A stretch of DNA of 64,000 nucleotides from Kitasatospora cinereorecta (GTDB lineage Bacteria; Actinomycetota; Actinomycetes; Streptomycetales; Streptomycetaceae). Location: the NCBI RefSeq assembly GCF_024172095.1, contig NZ_JAMZDX010000001.1:1253001-1317000 (forward strand), in the 5' to 3' direction. Both the position numbers and the translations under genes were made by a program. The notes under the pieces were generated by a model. The model saw nothing but the letters and a program-made list of their open reading frames with translations. It was not told where the DNA came from and did no database searches. Below, piece after piece: positions 50,476-60,486 of the stretch. Within the stretch, counting starts at the first letter, position 1; every line of letters starts with the position of its first letter.

Positions 50476-51117
50476 CTACCGGGGTGGGAGCTCACTGGGC
50501 CCCACCTGGCCGTCCAGCCAGTCCCTGAGCGGCTGCGAGGAGCGCAGGAAGCCGCTGATCCGCTTCCGCGCCTCGCGGGTGCCCAGCCACGCGGCCGGCT
50601 CCCACTCCTGCCAGGCGACCAGCCCCTTGTAGCGCAGCAGCTCGATCCGCGGGTGGTCCTTGGCGTAGCCGCGCGGCGCGGTCTTCAGCGCGTCCCGCCC
50701 GACCACCTCGGGTCCGGCCTTGCGGACCCGGGCGATCACCCGCTCCAGCTCCGCGCCGGTGACCTCCCCGGCCACCGCGGTGCGGTAGCGGTCCAGCTGG
50801 TCGGGCGCGAGCTGGTACATCCCGTTGCCGCAGGCCAGCCCCTCCGCGGAGAGCTGGACGTAGCCGCCGGAGTCGAAGTGCGCCCCGATGTGCGTCTTGT
50901 ACGGCGACTTGTCGGCACTGAACCGGACGTCGCGGTTGGGCCGGAAGATCTTCGCCGGGCCGAACTCCGGCTCCAGCTCGTCCAGCAGCGCCGCCATCGG
51001 CTCGCGCACGGTGTGCTCGTACACGGCCTTGTGGTCGGTCCAGAAGCTCTTGGAATTGTCGGCCTCCAGGTGCTCGTAGAACTCGAGCGCCTCGGCCGGC
51101 CAGCCTTGGAAGGTCAC
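50476..51117 (-). CDS. DUF2461 domain protein
   Basis: 213 residues, DUF2461 (TIGR02453) family: FYEHLEADNSKSFWTDHK near the N-terminus, then FRPNRDVRFSADKSPYKTHIGAHF and GGYVQLSAEGLACGNGMY. It is a soluble protein of unknown function found across bacteria and fungi. It converges on ctaB with only 7 nt between stops, and no hairpin separates them. Confidence 0.9.
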   Translation of the reverse strand: MTFQGWPAEALEFYEHLEADNSKSFWTDHKAVYEHTVREPMAALLDELEPEFGPAKIFRPNRDVRFSADKSPYKTHIGAHFDSGGYVQLSAEGLACGNGMYQLAPDQLDRYRTAVAGEVTGAELERVIARVRKAGPEVVGRDALKTAPRGYAKDHPRIELLRYKGLVAWQEWEPAAWLGTREARKRISGFLRSSQPLRDWLDGQVGPSELPPR

Positions 51118-51121
51118 GGGC

Positions 51122-51676
51122 TCAGCCTACGCGTCCGGCGTCCAGCAGTGCCGACGCCGCGGTCCGCGCCAGCGCGGCGGGCGCGGCGGAGCCCTCGCGC
51201 AGCGCGGTGACGATCGCGCCGTCCATCAGCAGCACCACCGCGCGGGCGGTGCCCGCCGGGTCCGGGTGGCCCTCCTCGGCCAGCAGGCCCGCCACGTACC
51301 CGGTCACCGCCGCCTTGTGCTCGGCGGCCACCCGGTGCGCCGGGGAGTCGGGGTCGGCGGTCTCCACGATGGTGTTGATGAAGGCGCAGCCCCGGAAGTC
51401 GGCCCGGGCGAAGCGCTCCGCCAGCGCGTCGAAGACGTTCAGCGGCCGCCCGCCGAGGGCGGTGACCCGCTCGTCCAGCCACGCCCGCCAGCGCAGGTCG
51501 CGCCCGCGCAGGACCTCGACCACCAGGTCGTCCTTGCTGGGGAAGTGCCGGTAGAAGGAGGCCCGGCCGACCCCGGAGACGCTCAGAATCCGGTCCAGGC
51601 CGACGGCGCGGATGCCCTCGGCGTAGAAGAGCTCCTCGGCGGTGGCGAGCAGGCGCTCGCGGGCGTGGGTCGGCAT
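51122..51676 (-). CDS. TetR-family transcriptional regulator
   Basis: 184 residues. The N-terminal TetR helix-turn-helix is clear (LDRILSVSGVGRASFYRHFPSKDDLV, about 27-53), followed by a ligand-binding bundle containing FRGCAFINTIVETADP, typical of repressors next to redox or quinone-type genes. It is divergent from an AhpD-like gene, with two matching 20-bp operators in the 94-bp gap, so it very likely represses that operon and itself. ATG 51676 is chosen; ATG 51685 is an alternative. Confidence 0.9.
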   Translation of the reverse strand: MPTHARERLLATAEELFYAEGIRAVGLDRILSVSGVGRASFYRHFPSKDDLVVEVLRGRDLRWRAWLDERVTALGGRPLNVFDALAERFARADFRGCAFINTIVETADPDSPAHRVAAEHKAAVTGYVAGLLAEEGHPDPAGTARAVVLLMDGAIVTALREGSAAPAALARTAASALLDAGRVG

Positions 51677-51698
51677 GCCCCGCATCGTACGCCCGCCA

Positions 51699-51727
51699 TT
51701 GACCCGAACGGAACCGATCGGTACCGT
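51699..51727 (+). promoter_or_regulatory. Promoter of the AhpD-like operon
   Basis: TTGACC (51699-51704), 17 nt, TACCGT (51722-51727). The spacer and -10 are covered by operator O1, and O2 lies just past the expected start point, so repressor binding would block initiation. Confidence 0.65.
51708..51727. promoter_or_regulatory. TetR operator O1
   Basis: ACGGAACCGATCGGTACCGT, a 20-bp near-perfect palindrome (one mismatched pair). It overlaps the -10 of the rightward promoter. Confidence 0.75.
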
Positions 51728-51737
51728 CTGTCGAGCA

Positions 51738-51757
51738 ACGGAACCGACCAGTACCGT
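51738..51757. promoter_or_regulatory. TetR operator O2
   Basis: ACGGAACCGACCAGTACCGT, differing from O1 at 2 of 20 positions and placed exactly 30 bp away centre to centre, so both sites lie on nearly the same DNA face. It sits 13 nt before the AhpD-like start codon. Confidence 0.75.
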
Positions 51758-51770
51758 TCCAGGAGGGGAC

Positions 51771-52289
51771 ATGCCACGCCTGCCACAGCTCGCCGAGGAC
51801 AGCACCGGCCTGCTCGACGAGACCCGCCGCCAACTCGGCCGGGTGCCCAACCTCTACGCCGCCCTCGCCAACGGCCCGGCTGCCCTGGCCGGCTATCTCG
51901 CGATGCGCGACCACCTCACCCGGGGCGTACTCACCCCCCGGCTGCGCGAACAGCTCGCCCTGCTGATCGCCCAGGAGAACTCCTGCACCTACTGCGTCAG
52001 CGCCCACACCCTGCGCGGGACCCGGATGGGCCTGACCCCCGACGAGCTCGCCCGCACCCGCGAAGCCTCCGACGCCGACCCGCACGCCGACGCGGTGCTG
52101 CGGATCGCCCGCGCGGTGGTCCGCGACCGCGGCCGGGTCGGCGACCGGGAGCTCACCGACGCCCGCGCGGCGGGCGTGAGCGACGCCGAACTCGCCGAGA
52201 TCGTGGCGCACGTCGCGCTCAACACCCTGTCCAACTACTTCAACCACCTGGCCCAGCCCGAACTCGACTTCCCGGAGGTGGCGGCATGA
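51771..52289 (+). CDS. AhpD-like carboxymuconolactone decarboxylase-family protein
   Basis: 172 residues. The peroxidase-type active site E-xx-CxxC-xxx-H is present (E69, C72, C75, H79 in ENSCTYCVSAHT). Such proteins act as thiol peroxidases or redox adaptors. An ideal AGGAGGGGAC precedes the ATG. It is controlled by the divergent TetR gene and overlaps the next small gene by ATGA. Confidence 0.9.
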   Translation: MPRLPQLAEDSTGLLDETRRQLGRVPNLYAALANGPAALAGYLAMRDHLTRGVLTPRLREQLALLIAQENSCTYCVSAHTLRGTRMGLTPDELARTREASDADPHADAVLRIARAVVRDRGRVGDRELTDARAAGVSDAELAEIVAHVALNTLSNYFNHLAQPELDFPEVAA

Positions 52290-52486
52290 CCCGCGAATGG
52301 CGCACCGGCTCGATCGAGCTGGTCGACGGCTACGCCCTGCTGGACGGGGAGGGGAGGGAGGTGCGGCGACTGGCCGGCATCGAATTCGCGGTCGAGGGCG
52401 GCTACCTCAACGTCCGGGTGCCCGGGCGGGACGGTCTGCAACTGCTCTCCGCCCCGGCCGTCCGGTCGGTCCGCACCGACGGGTAG
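52286..52486 (+). CDS. Small hypothetical protein, 66 aa
   Basis: A small beta-rich protein (MTREWRTGSIELVDGYALLD...) with no Cys and no membrane segment. Its ATG overlaps the stop of the AhpD-like gene (ATGA), so it belongs to the same TetR-controlled operon and depends on it for translation. I do not recognise a family. Confidence 0.65.
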   Translation: MTREWRTGSIELVDGYALLDGEGREVRRLAGIEFAVEGGYLNVRVPGRDGLQLLSAPAVRSVRTDG

Positions 52487-52554
52487 CCGGGTGTGGCCCG
52501 CTGCACACGGTGCCGCCGTCGCCAGCCGGACTACTGATCGGTAGCATGCGGGAC

Positions 52555-52887
52555 ATGACCAGCGCAGACACCGCCACCACCGCCGCGCCGGACGCCCGCG
52601 CCGAGCGCCGGGCCAAGCGCATCGCCAAGAACATCACCAGCTTCGCCAGCAAGCACGGCGGCAGCGCGGAGGGCGTCGTCGAGTACGTCGGCCGCACCGC
52701 CACCCGGATCGTCCTGGTCGGAGCCGACGGCACCTGGGGCGACCAGGTCGCCCCGACCTACGCCATCGGGCAGCGGGCCGCCCAGCTGGCCGGACTGACC
52801 GTCCACGACTCCTTCGAGGGCGAGCTCGGCCTCAAGGTGAAGACCGGTCCGTACGAGTGGAAGCGCATGGCCGGCATCCAGATCTGA
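52555..52887 (+). CDS. Conserved hypothetical protein, 110 aa
   Basis: A soluble 110-residue protein: a charged N-terminal helix (RAERRAKRIAKNITSFASKHGG) followed by a short mixed fold ending in TGPYEWKRMAGIQI. Homologues are common in Streptomyces near ctaA, but the function is unknown. TAGCAT (52542-52547) lies 7 nt before the ATG, so the mRNA may be leaderless. An in-frame ATG at 52546 is less likely. A 31-bp palindromic hairpin follows. Confidence 0.75.
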   Translation: MTSADTATTAAPDARAERRAKRIAKNITSFASKHGGSAEGVVEYVGRTATRIVLVGADGTWGDQVAPTYAIGQRAAQLAGLTVHDSFEGELGLKVKTGPYEWKRMAGIQI

Positions 52888-52891
52888 CGTC

Positions 52892-52977
52892 AACCACAGG
52901 GGCGCGGGGAACTGCGCGCCCAGCCATCGCTCTACGTGAGGGAATGGCTGGGCGCGCAGTTCCCCGCGCCCCTGGTT
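52892..52977. repeat. Dispersed palindromic repeat, copy 3
   Basis: The strongest copy: a perfect 31-bp stem (52897-52927 and 52944-52974), with AACC/GGTT extending it across a 2-nt bulge. The 16-nt loop contains CGCTCTACGTGAG, almost the same as the copy 1 loop. It lies between convergent genes, 4 nt after one stop and 1 nt before the other. Confidence 0.88.
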
Positions 52978-52978
52978 T

Positions 52979-53947
52979 TCAGTGGTTGGCGAGCTGCGCA
53001 GGTGCGGGCACGTCCACCACGGTCTCCGCGGTACGGCTGCGCAGCGCGAGCGGGATGCGCACGGCCGCGCCGAAGATCAGCGCGGCGCCCGTCATGTGCA
53101 GCAGCACCATCGCCTCCGGCGCGTCCGTGAAGTACTGGACGAACCCCAGCACGCCCTGCGCCAGCAGCAGCACCAGCAGCTCGCGGACCCGCGCCCGGGC
53201 CGCCGTCGGCGCCTTCACGGCGGCGAACACCAGCACCGCCGCCAGGGTCAGGCCGACCGAGAGGAAGACCAGGTCGGCATGGGCCTGCGCCAGCCGGTCG
53301 TAGTCGAGCGGGATGCGCCACACCGGCTTGCCGTCCTTGCCGGGGGCGCCCGGGTGGTGGCCCGCGCCGGTGACCAGGGTGCCGGCCACCACCAGCAGGC
53401 CGACCACCGAGACCAGCACGTACGAGAGCCGGACGATCGGCGCGGCAACCAGCGGCCGCGGGGCGGCGTCGCCCTCCTTCGAGCGCTCCCACGTCAGCAC
53501 CGCGACCCACACCAGGGCCATCGCGGACACCATGTGCACCGCCACGACGTACGGGTTGAGGCCGGTCAGCACGGTGATGCCGCCGATCACGGCGTTGCTC
53601 ATCACCAGCCAGAACTGCACCCAGCCGAGCCGGGTCAGCGAGCGCCGCCACGGCTTGTGGGCGCGGGCGGCCAGGATCGCCCAGCCGACCGCCGCGCAGA
53701 GCACGTAGGTGAGCATCCGGTTGGTGAACTCGATGACACCGTGGATGCCCATCGCGGGCGTCGGGGTCAGGCTCTCGGCGGTGCAGCGCGGCCAGGTGGT
53801 GCAGCCGAGGCCGGAGGCGGTCAGCCGGACGGCGCCGCCGGTCGCCACGATCACCACACTCATCACCAGGGCGGCGAGCGCCGCCCGCCGGACGTGGGCG
53901 GCGGTCGGGTGCCAGCGGTCGGCGAGGAGGGAGAACGGGGAAATCAC
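52979..53947 (-). CDS. ctaA: Heme A synthase (COX15/CtaA)
   Basis: 322 residues with about eight transmembrane helices in two four-helix halves. TGGAVRLTASGLGCTTWPRC near the N-terminus holds the paired extracytoplasmic cysteines; conserved histidines include HGVIEFTNRMLTY. It oxidises heme O to heme A for aa3-type cytochrome oxidase, partnering CtaB. GTG start at 53947. Confidence 0.95.
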   Translation of the reverse strand: MISPFSLLADRWHPTAAHVRRAALAALVMSVVIVATGGAVRLTASGLGCTTWPRCTAESLTPTPAMGIHGVIEFTNRMLTYVLCAAVGWAILAARAHKPWRRSLTRLGWVQFWLVMSNAVIGGITVLTGLNPYVVAVHMVSAMALVWVAVLTWERSKEGDAAPRPLVAAPIVRLSYVLVSVVGLLVVAGTLVTGAGHHPGAPGKDGKPVWRIPLDYDRLAQAHADLVFLSVGLTLAAVLVFAAVKAPTAARARVRELLVLLLAQGVLGFVQYFTDAPEAMVLLHMTGAALIFGAAVRIPLALRSRTAETVVDVPAPAQLANH

Positions 53948-54002
53948 CGGACCATAGTAGGTGGGCCTTATGTGCGGCCGAGGTCAAGCCTGCTGGTGAG
54001 GC

Positions 54003-54028
54003 CAACCACAGGGGCGCGGTTGACGTCA
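54003..54028. repeat. Truncated copy of the dispersed repeat
   Basis: CAACCACAGGGGCGCGG (54003-54019) matches the left flank and arm of copy 3 exactly for 17 nt, then stops. It is followed by TTGACGTCA, the reverse complement of the TGACGTCAA that precedes the arm in copy 3. It reads as a rearranged half-element without its pairing arm. Confidence 0.6.
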
Positions 54029-54029
54029 C

Positions 54030-54790
54030 CTACTCCCAGCGGAAGAAGCGGGCGGCCGCCGCGAGGCCGAGGACGGCCCAGGCGGCGAGGATGCCGAGGT
54101 CGGACCAGGGCACGCCGGCCCCGTGCTGCAGGACCGACCGCAGGCCGTCCGACAGGGCGCTGATCGGCAGCAGCTCCAGCACGGACCGTACGGCCCCCGG
54201 GAACTTCGACAGCGGGACGACGACCCCGCCGGCCAGCAGCAGCAGGATGAAGACCAGGTTGGCGGCGGCGAGCGTCGCCTCGGCGCGCAGGGTGCCGGCC
54301 ATCAGCAGGCCGAGCCCGGAGAAGGCGGCGGTGCCCAGCACCAGGAGGGCGGCGACGGCGAGCGGGTTGCCGTGCGGGGACCAGCCGAGGGCCAGGGCGA
54401 TGGCGGAGAGCAGGGCGACCTGCAGGGCCTCGGTGACGAGGACGCAGCCGGTCTTGGCGGTGAGCAGCGTCCAGCGGGGCAGCGGGGTCGCGCCGAGGCG
54501 CTTGAGCACGCCGTAGCGGCGTTCGAAGCCGGTGGCGATGGCCTGGCCGGTGAAGGCGGTGGACATCACGGCGAGGGCGAGCAGTCCGGGGGCGAGGAAG
54601 TCGACCCGGTTGCCGGGGCCGTCCACGGCGACCACGTCGACGGTGGAGAAGAGCACCAGCAGGACGGTCGGGATGACCACGGTCAGCAGCAGCTGTTCGC
54701 CGTTGCGCAGCAGCATCCGGGTCTCCAGCGCGGTCTGCGCGAGGAGCATCCGGCCGACCGGGGCGGCGCCGGGGCGGGGGGCGAAGTCGG

Positions 54791-54794
<4 letters not shown>
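54030..54794 (-). CDS. ABC-2 type transporter permease
   Basis: 254 residues with six transmembrane helices and the ABC2_membrane layout (LLLTVVIPTVLLVLF, then GFERRYGVLKRLGATPLPRW, the cytoplasmic coupling segment). It pairs with the ATPase gene upstream (ATGA overlap). The same ABC pair neighbours the suf operon across actinobacteria, but its substrate is not known. Confidence 0.9.
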
Positions 54795-55708
<914 letters not shown>

Positions 55709-55818
55709 ACCGGCGAGTGTAGGAGCAGTTCACGCGGGGCTTCAGGTAAGGCATGCCTGCGTGATCGAAGCCACCGGTGAGGTGTGGATCACGGCTTGTC
55801 CTTCCGGAAGGAATTACG

Positions 55819-55832
55819 CAACAATCGTGTTG
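55819..55832. promoter_or_regulatory. SufR operator (CAAC-N6-GTTG)
   Basis: CAAC (55819-55822), six bases, GTTG (55829-55832), whose final G is the first base of the sufR GTG codon. This is the SufR recognition sequence described in cyanobacteria and, to my recollection, in Streptomyces. Binding here would block the operon's own first gene. Confidence 0.75.
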
Positions 55833-56701
55833 TGAAATACATGCGCGAGCACACCGCACAGGACGGGGAGCCCGAGTCGGGCCCCGGTTGTGCTGTGCCC
55901 GCGACGGCGGCAGAGGTCCTGCTGGAGGGTCATCGGGCGACTCGGGACCGGGTCGCCCGTTCGATCCTGGACCACGGGCCGTCCTCCGCCGCCGACCTGG
56001 CCAACCGCCTCGGTCTGACCGCCGCCGCCGTCCGCCGTCACCTCGACGGACTGGCCGCCGCGGGTCTGGTGGAGTCCCGCGAACAGCGGGTGTACGGCAG
56101 CCGCGGCCGGGGCCGCCCGGCCAAGGTCTTCGCCCTCACCGAATCCGGCCGGGACGCCTTCTACCAGGCGTACGACCAGCTCGCGGCCGATGCGCTGCGC
56201 TGGATCTCGGAGTCGGTGGGCGGCGGCACGGCGGGCGAGGAGGCGGTCGCCGCCTTCGCCCGGGCCCGCTTCGCCAAGCAGGGCCAGAAGTACCGGTCCA
56301 CCCTGGAGCAGGCGGCCGCCGACCGGCAGGCCGAGGCACTGGCGGAGGCGCTGAGTGCCGACGGGTACGCTGCCACGGTGCGGCGTGTCCCGTCCGCGTC
56401 CCCGGAGAAGCCGCGAAGCTCACCGGCCGGCGCCCAGCTCTGCCAGCACCACTGCCCGGTCGCGCACATCGCCGAGCAGTTCCCGCAGCTCTGTGAGGCG
56501 GAGACCGAGGTCTTCTCGCAGCTCCTGGGCACCCATGTGCAACGGCTGGCCACCATCGCCCACGGCGACGGGGTCTGCACCACGTATGTGCCGGCATCCG
56601 GTGCCGCACCGTCCCCGGTCGCGGGGCCCGGTGCAGTGCCGACTGCCGGTACGTCCCCCAATGAAACGGCTCGTCCGCGCGGAGGAACCTCGCATGACTG
56701 A
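55832..56701 (+). CDS. sufR: Iron-sulfur-sensing repressor SufR
   Basis: 289 residues. A winged helix-turn-helix spans about 38-95 ([24 protein letters not shown]). The C-terminal half carries the cluster ligands C204 and C208 (LCQHHCPV), C221, and C249 near GDGVCTTY. It senses Fe-S status and represses the suf operon. GTG 55832 ([10 protein letters not shown]) is chosen; ATG 55841 is an alternative. It overlaps sufB by 8 bp. Confidence 0.92.
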   Translation: MKYMREHTAQDGEPESGPGCAVPATAAEVLLEGHRATRDRVARSILDHGPSSAADLANRLGLTAAAVRRHLDGLAAAGLVESREQRVYGSRGRGRPAKVFALTESGRDAFYQAYDQLAADALRWISESVGGGTAGEEAVAAFARARFAKQGQKYRSTLEQAAADRQAEALAEALSADGYAATVRRVPSASPEKPRSSPAGAQLCQHHCPVAHIAEQFPQLCEAETEVFSQLLGTHVQRLATIAHGDGVCTTYVPASGAAPSPVAGPGAVPTAGTSPNETARPRGGTSHD

Positions 56702-58106
56702 CATCGCACACCCCGAGCTCGAAGGCCTGGGCACCTACGAGTACGGCTGGGCCGACTCGGACGCGGCCGGCGCCGCCGCCAAGCGCGGCCTGAGCGAGGA
56801 CGTCGTCCGCGACATCTCGGCGAAGAAGAACGAGTCCGAGTGGATGCTCAACCTGCGTCTCAAGGGCCTCAAGCTGTTCGGCAAGAAGCCCATGCCGACC
56901 TGGGGCTCCGACCTGTCGGGCATCGACTTCGACAACATCAAGTACTTCGTGCGCTCGACCGAGAAGCAGGCCGAGTCCTGGGAGGACCTGCCCGCCGACA
57001 TCAAGGCCACGTACGACAAGCTCGGCATCCCGGAGGCGGAGAAGCAGCGCCTGGTCGCCGGTGTCGCCGCGCAGTACGAGTCCGAGGTCGTCTACCACCA
57101 GATCCGCGAGGACCTGGAGGAGCAGGGCGTCATCTTCCTGGACACCGACACCGCGCTGAAGGAGCACCCGGAGCTCTTCAAGGAGTACTTCGGCACCGTC
57201 ATCCCGGTGGGTGACAACAAGTTCGCCTCGCTGAACACCGCGGTGTGGTCCGGCGGCTCGTTCATCTACGTGCCGAAGGGCGTGCACGTGGACATCCCGC
57301 TGCAGGCCTACTTCCGGATCAACACCGAGAACATGGGCCAGTTCGAGCGGACGCTGATCATCGTCGACGAGGACGCCTACGTCCACTACGTCGAGGGCTG
57401 CACCGCGCCGATCTACTCCTCCGACTCGCTGCACTCCGCGGTCGTGGAGATCATCGTCAAGAAGGGCGGCCGCTGCCGCTACACGACCATCCAGAACTGG
57501 TCGAACAACGTCTACAACCTGGTCACCAAGCGCGCCGTGGCGTACGAGGGCGCGACCATGGAGTGGGTCGACGGCAACATCGGCTCCAAGGTCACCATGA
57601 AGTACCCGGCCGTCTACCTGATGGGCGAGCACGCCAAGGGCGAGACCCTGTCGATCGCCTTCGCGGGCGAGGGCCAGCACCAGGACGCCGGCGCCAAGAT
57701 GGTCCACATGGCGCCGAACACCTCCTCGCACATCGTCTCCAAGTCGGTGGCGCGCGGCGGCGGCCGGACCTCCTACCGCGGTCTGATCGAGATCGGCGAG
57801 GGCTCGCACGGCGCCAAGTCCAACGTGCTCTGCGACGCGCTGCTGGTGGACACCGTCTCCCGCTCGGACACCTACCCGTACGTGGACGTCCGCGAGGACG
57901 ACGTGTCGATGGGCCACGAGGCGACCGTCTCCAAGGTCTCCGAGGACCAGCTCTTCTACCTGATGAGCCGCGGTATGACCGAGACCGAGGCGATGGCGAT
58001 GATCGTCCGCGGCTTCGTCGAGCCGATCGCGCGCGAGCTGCCGATGGAGTACGCGCTGGAGCTCAACCGGCTGATCGAGCTGCAGATGGAGGGAGCGGTC
58101 GGCTGA
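56694..58106 (+). CDS. sufB: Fe-S cluster assembly scaffold SufB
   Basis: 470 residues with the SufB beta-helix core and the conserved segments [46 protein letters not shown] and NVLCDALLV. With SufC and SufD it forms the scaffold on which new Fe-S clusters are built. GGAGGA precedes the ATG. Actinobacteria have no other general Fe-S system, so this operon is essential. Confidence 0.98.
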   Translation: MTDIAHPELEGLGTYEYGWADSDAAGAAAKRGLSEDVVRDISAKKNESEWMLNLRLKGLKLFGKKPMPTWGSDLSGIDFDNIKYFVRSTEKQAESWEDLPADIKATYDKLGIPEAEKQRLVAGVAAQYESEVVYHQIREDLEEQGVIFLDTDTALKEHPELFKEYFGTVIPVGDNKFASLNTAVWSGGSFIYVPKGVHVDIPLQAYFRINTENMGQFERTLIIVDEDAYVHYVEGCTAPIYSSDSLHSAVVEIIVKKGGRCRYTTIQNWSNNVYNLVTKRAVAYEGATMEWVDGNIGSKVTMKYPAVYLMGEHAKGETLSIAFAGEGQHQDAGAKMVHMAPNTSSHIVSKSVARGGGRTSYRGLIEIGEGSHGAKSNVLCDALLVDTVSRSDTYPYVDVREDDVSMGHEATVSKVSEDQLFYLMSRGMTETEAMAMIVRGFVEPIARELPMEYALELNRLIELQMEGAVG

Positions 58107-58165
58107 CGCCCGGCCCCGCCCCCGCCGTCCACTGATTTCCCAGGAAGAGAGCAACACGAACAGCC

Positions 58166-59401
58166 ATGGCTGACGTTCAGAACACCACCGGCGCCACCAC
58201 CGCCGGCTCGATCGAGGTCGGCACCGCCGGCGCGGGCGCGCAGCTGGCCGGCCCCGGCACCGGCCGGTCCACGGTCCAGCAGCCGATCGACGCCCGCGTC
58301 GCGGTCAAGCCCTCGTACGACGTCGACGACTTCCCGGTGCCGCACGGCCGCGAGGAGGACTGGCGGTTCACCCCGCTGCACCGCCTCGGCGGCCTGCACG
58401 ACGGGAGCGCCGCCTCGGCCGCCCGCGGCGAGGACAAGATCGAGCTGGGCCTGCCGGAGGGCGTCACCGCCGAGACCGTCGGGCGCGACGACGCCCGCCT
58501 CGGCAAGGCCGGCACCCCGGTGGACCGGGTCGCCGCGCAGGCGTACAGCGCCTTCGAGCAGGCGCTGGTGGTCACCGTCCCCAAGGACGCGGTGCTCACC
58601 GAGCCGGTGAAGATCGACGTGCACGGCGAGGGCGGCGTCAACTTCGCCCACCTGGTGGTCGACGTCAAGCCGTTCGCCGAGGCGGTCGTGGTGCTGAACC
58701 ACACCGGCTCCGGCACCCGCGCCGCCAACGTCGAGCTGCTGGTCGGCGACGGCGCCAAGCTGACCTTCGTCTCCGTCCAGGACTGGGAGCGCGACGCCGT
58801 CCACGTGGCGCAGCACAACGCCCTGGTCGGCCGGGACGCCTCGTTCAAGTCCGTCGTGGTGACCTTCGGCGGCGACCTGGTGCGCCTCCACCCGCGGGTC
58901 AACTACGCGGCCCCCGGCGGCGAGGCCGAGCTGTTCGGCCTGTACTTCGCCGACGCCGGCCAGCACCTCGAGCACCGCCTGGTGATCGACCACGACACCC
59001 CGCACTGCCGCTCCAACGTGGCGTACAAGGGCGCGCTGCAGGGCCAGGACGCGCACGCCGTCTGGGTCGGCGACGTGCTGATCCGCGCCACCGCGCTGGG
59101 CACCGACACCTACGAGCTCAACCGGAACCTGGTGCTGACCGACGGCGCCCGGGTCGACTCGATCCCGAACCTGGAGATCGAGACCGGCGAGATCGTCGGC
59201 GCCGGCCACGCCTCCGCCACCGGCCGCTTCGACGACGAGCAGCTGTTCTACCTCCAGGCCCGCGGCATCCCGGCCGACGAGGCCCGCCGCCTGGTGGTGC
59301 GCGGCTTCTTCGCCGAGCTGGTCCAGCAGATCGGCGTCGCCGAGATCCAGGACCGCCTGATGGAGAAGATCGAGGCCGAGCTGGAAGAGACCGTCGCATG
59401 A
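58166..59401 (+). CDS. sufD: Fe-S cluster assembly protein SufD
   Basis: 411 residues, homologous to SufB in its C-terminal beta-helix (DTPHCRSNVAYKGALQGQDAHAVW, then SIPNLEIETGEIVGAGHAS). A long Ala/Gly/Thr-rich N-terminus precedes the conserved EDWRFTPL. It binds SufB and SufC. It lies 59 nt after sufB and overlaps the next gene by ATGA. Confidence 0.97.
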   Translation: MADVQNTTGATTAGSIEVGTAGAGAQLAGPGTGRSTVQQPIDARVAVKPSYDVDDFPVPHGREEDWRFTPLHRLGGLHDGSAASAARGEDKIELGLPEGVTAETVGRDDARLGKAGTPVDRVAAQAYSAFEQALVVTVPKDAVLTEPVKIDVHGEGGVNFAHLVVDVKPFAEAVVVLNHTGSGTRAANVELLVGDGAKLTFVSVQDWERDAVHVAQHNALVGRDASFKSVVVTFGGDLVRLHPRVNYAAPGGEAELFGLYFADAGQHLEHRLVIDHDTPHCRSNVAYKGALQGQDAHAVWVGDVLIRATALGTDTYELNRNLVLTDGARVDSIPNLEIETGEIVGAGHASATGRFDDEQLFYLQARGIPADEARRLVVRGFFAELVQQIGVAEIQDRLMEKIEAELEETVA

Positions 59402-59715
59402 CGTACCTGCGCGCCTGCTCGCTGAGCGTGCTCCAGGAGGACGTCCCGAAGCGCGTCGAGCTCAACGGCGTACCGGTGGCGGTCGTGCGGACCGACGAGG
59501 GCGTCTTCGCCGTCAACGACGTCTGCTCGCACGCCAACGTCTCCCTCTCCGAGGGCGAGGTCGAGGACTGCATGATCGAGTGCTGGCTGCACGGATCCAG
59601 CTTCGACCTCCGCACCGGCAAGCCGTCCGGGCTTCCCGCCACCAAGCCGGTCGCTGTCTACCCCGTAAAGATCGAAGGGGACGATGTGCTCGTCTCCGTC
59701 AACCAGGAGTCCTGA
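59398..59715 (+). CDS. Rieske-type [2Fe-2S] ferredoxin of the suf operon
   Basis: 105 residues, a non-heme dioxygenase-type Rieske ferredoxin. Ligands are C43 and H45 (CSH) with C62 and H65 (CWLH). It has no disulfide cysteines, unlike respiratory Rieske proteins. Its fixed place between sufD and sufC in actinobacteria suggests it supplies electrons for, or is a test acceptor of, cluster assembly (inference). Confidence 0.93.
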   Translation: MTYLRACSLSVLQEDVPKRVELNGVPVAVVRTDEGVFAVNDVCSHANVSLSEGEVEDCMIECWLHGSSFDLRTGKPSGLPATKPVAVYPVKIEGDDVLVSVNQES

Positions 59716-59721
59716 GTACAC

Positions 59722-60486
59722 ATGGCTACCCTTGAAATCCGCGACCTGCACGTCTCCGTCGAGGCCGAGAACGGCCCGCGCGAGATCCTGCGCGGCGTCG
59801 ACCTGACGGTGAAGCAGGGCGAGACCCACGCCATCATGGGCCCCAACGGCTCCGGCAAGTCCACCCTGGCCTACTCGCTGGCCGGCCACCCGAAGTACAC
59901 CGTCACCGGCGGCTCGGTCCTGCTGGACGGCGAGGACGTGCTGGAGATGTCGGTCGACGAGCGCGCCCGCGCCGGCGTCTTCCTGGCCATGCAGTACCCG
60001 GTCGAGGTCCCCGGCGTCTCGGTCTCCAACTTCCTGCGCACCGCCGCCACCGCCGTCCGCGGCGAGGCCCCCAAGCTGCGGCTGTGGGTCAAGGAGGTCA
60101 AGGAGGCGATGGCCTCCCTGCAGATGGACCCGGCGTTCGCCGAGCGCAACGTGAACGAGGGCTTCTCCGGCGGCGAGAAGAAGCGCCACGAGATCCTCCA
60201 GCTGGAGCTGCTCAAGCCGAAGATCGCGATCCTCGACGAGACCGACTCCGGCCTCGACGTCGACGCGCTGCGGATCGTCTCCGAGGGCATCAACCGGGTC
60301 CGCTCCACCGGTGAGGTGGGCACCCTGCTGGTCACCCACTACACCCGCATCCTCCGCTACATCAAGCCCGACTACGTGCACGTCTTCGCGGGCGGCCGGA
60401 TCGTCGAGTCCGGCGGCGCCGAGCTCGCCGACAAGCTGGAGGAAGAGGGCTACGAGAGCTACGTGAAGGGTGGCGCTTCCGAGTGA
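59722..60486 (+). CDS. sufC: Fe-S assembly ATPase SufC
   Basis: 254 residues, an ABC-type ATPase without membrane domains. Walker A GPNGSGKST, the SufC-type signature FSGGEKKRHE, and Walker B IAILDETDSGLD. It powers SufBCD. GTGA overlap with sufS. Confidence 0.98.
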   Translation: MATLEIRDLHVSVEAENGPREILRGVDLTVKQGETHAIMGPNGSGKSTLAYSLAGHPKYTVTGGSVLLDGEDVLEMSVDERARAGVFLAMQYPVEVPGVSVSNFLRTAATAVRGEAPKLRLWVKEVKEAMASLQMDPAFAERNVNEGFSGGEKKRHEILQLELLKPKIAILDETDSGLDVDALRIVSEGINRVRSTGEVGTLLVTHYTRILRYIKPDYVHVFAGGRIVESGGAELADKLEEEGYESYVKGGASE

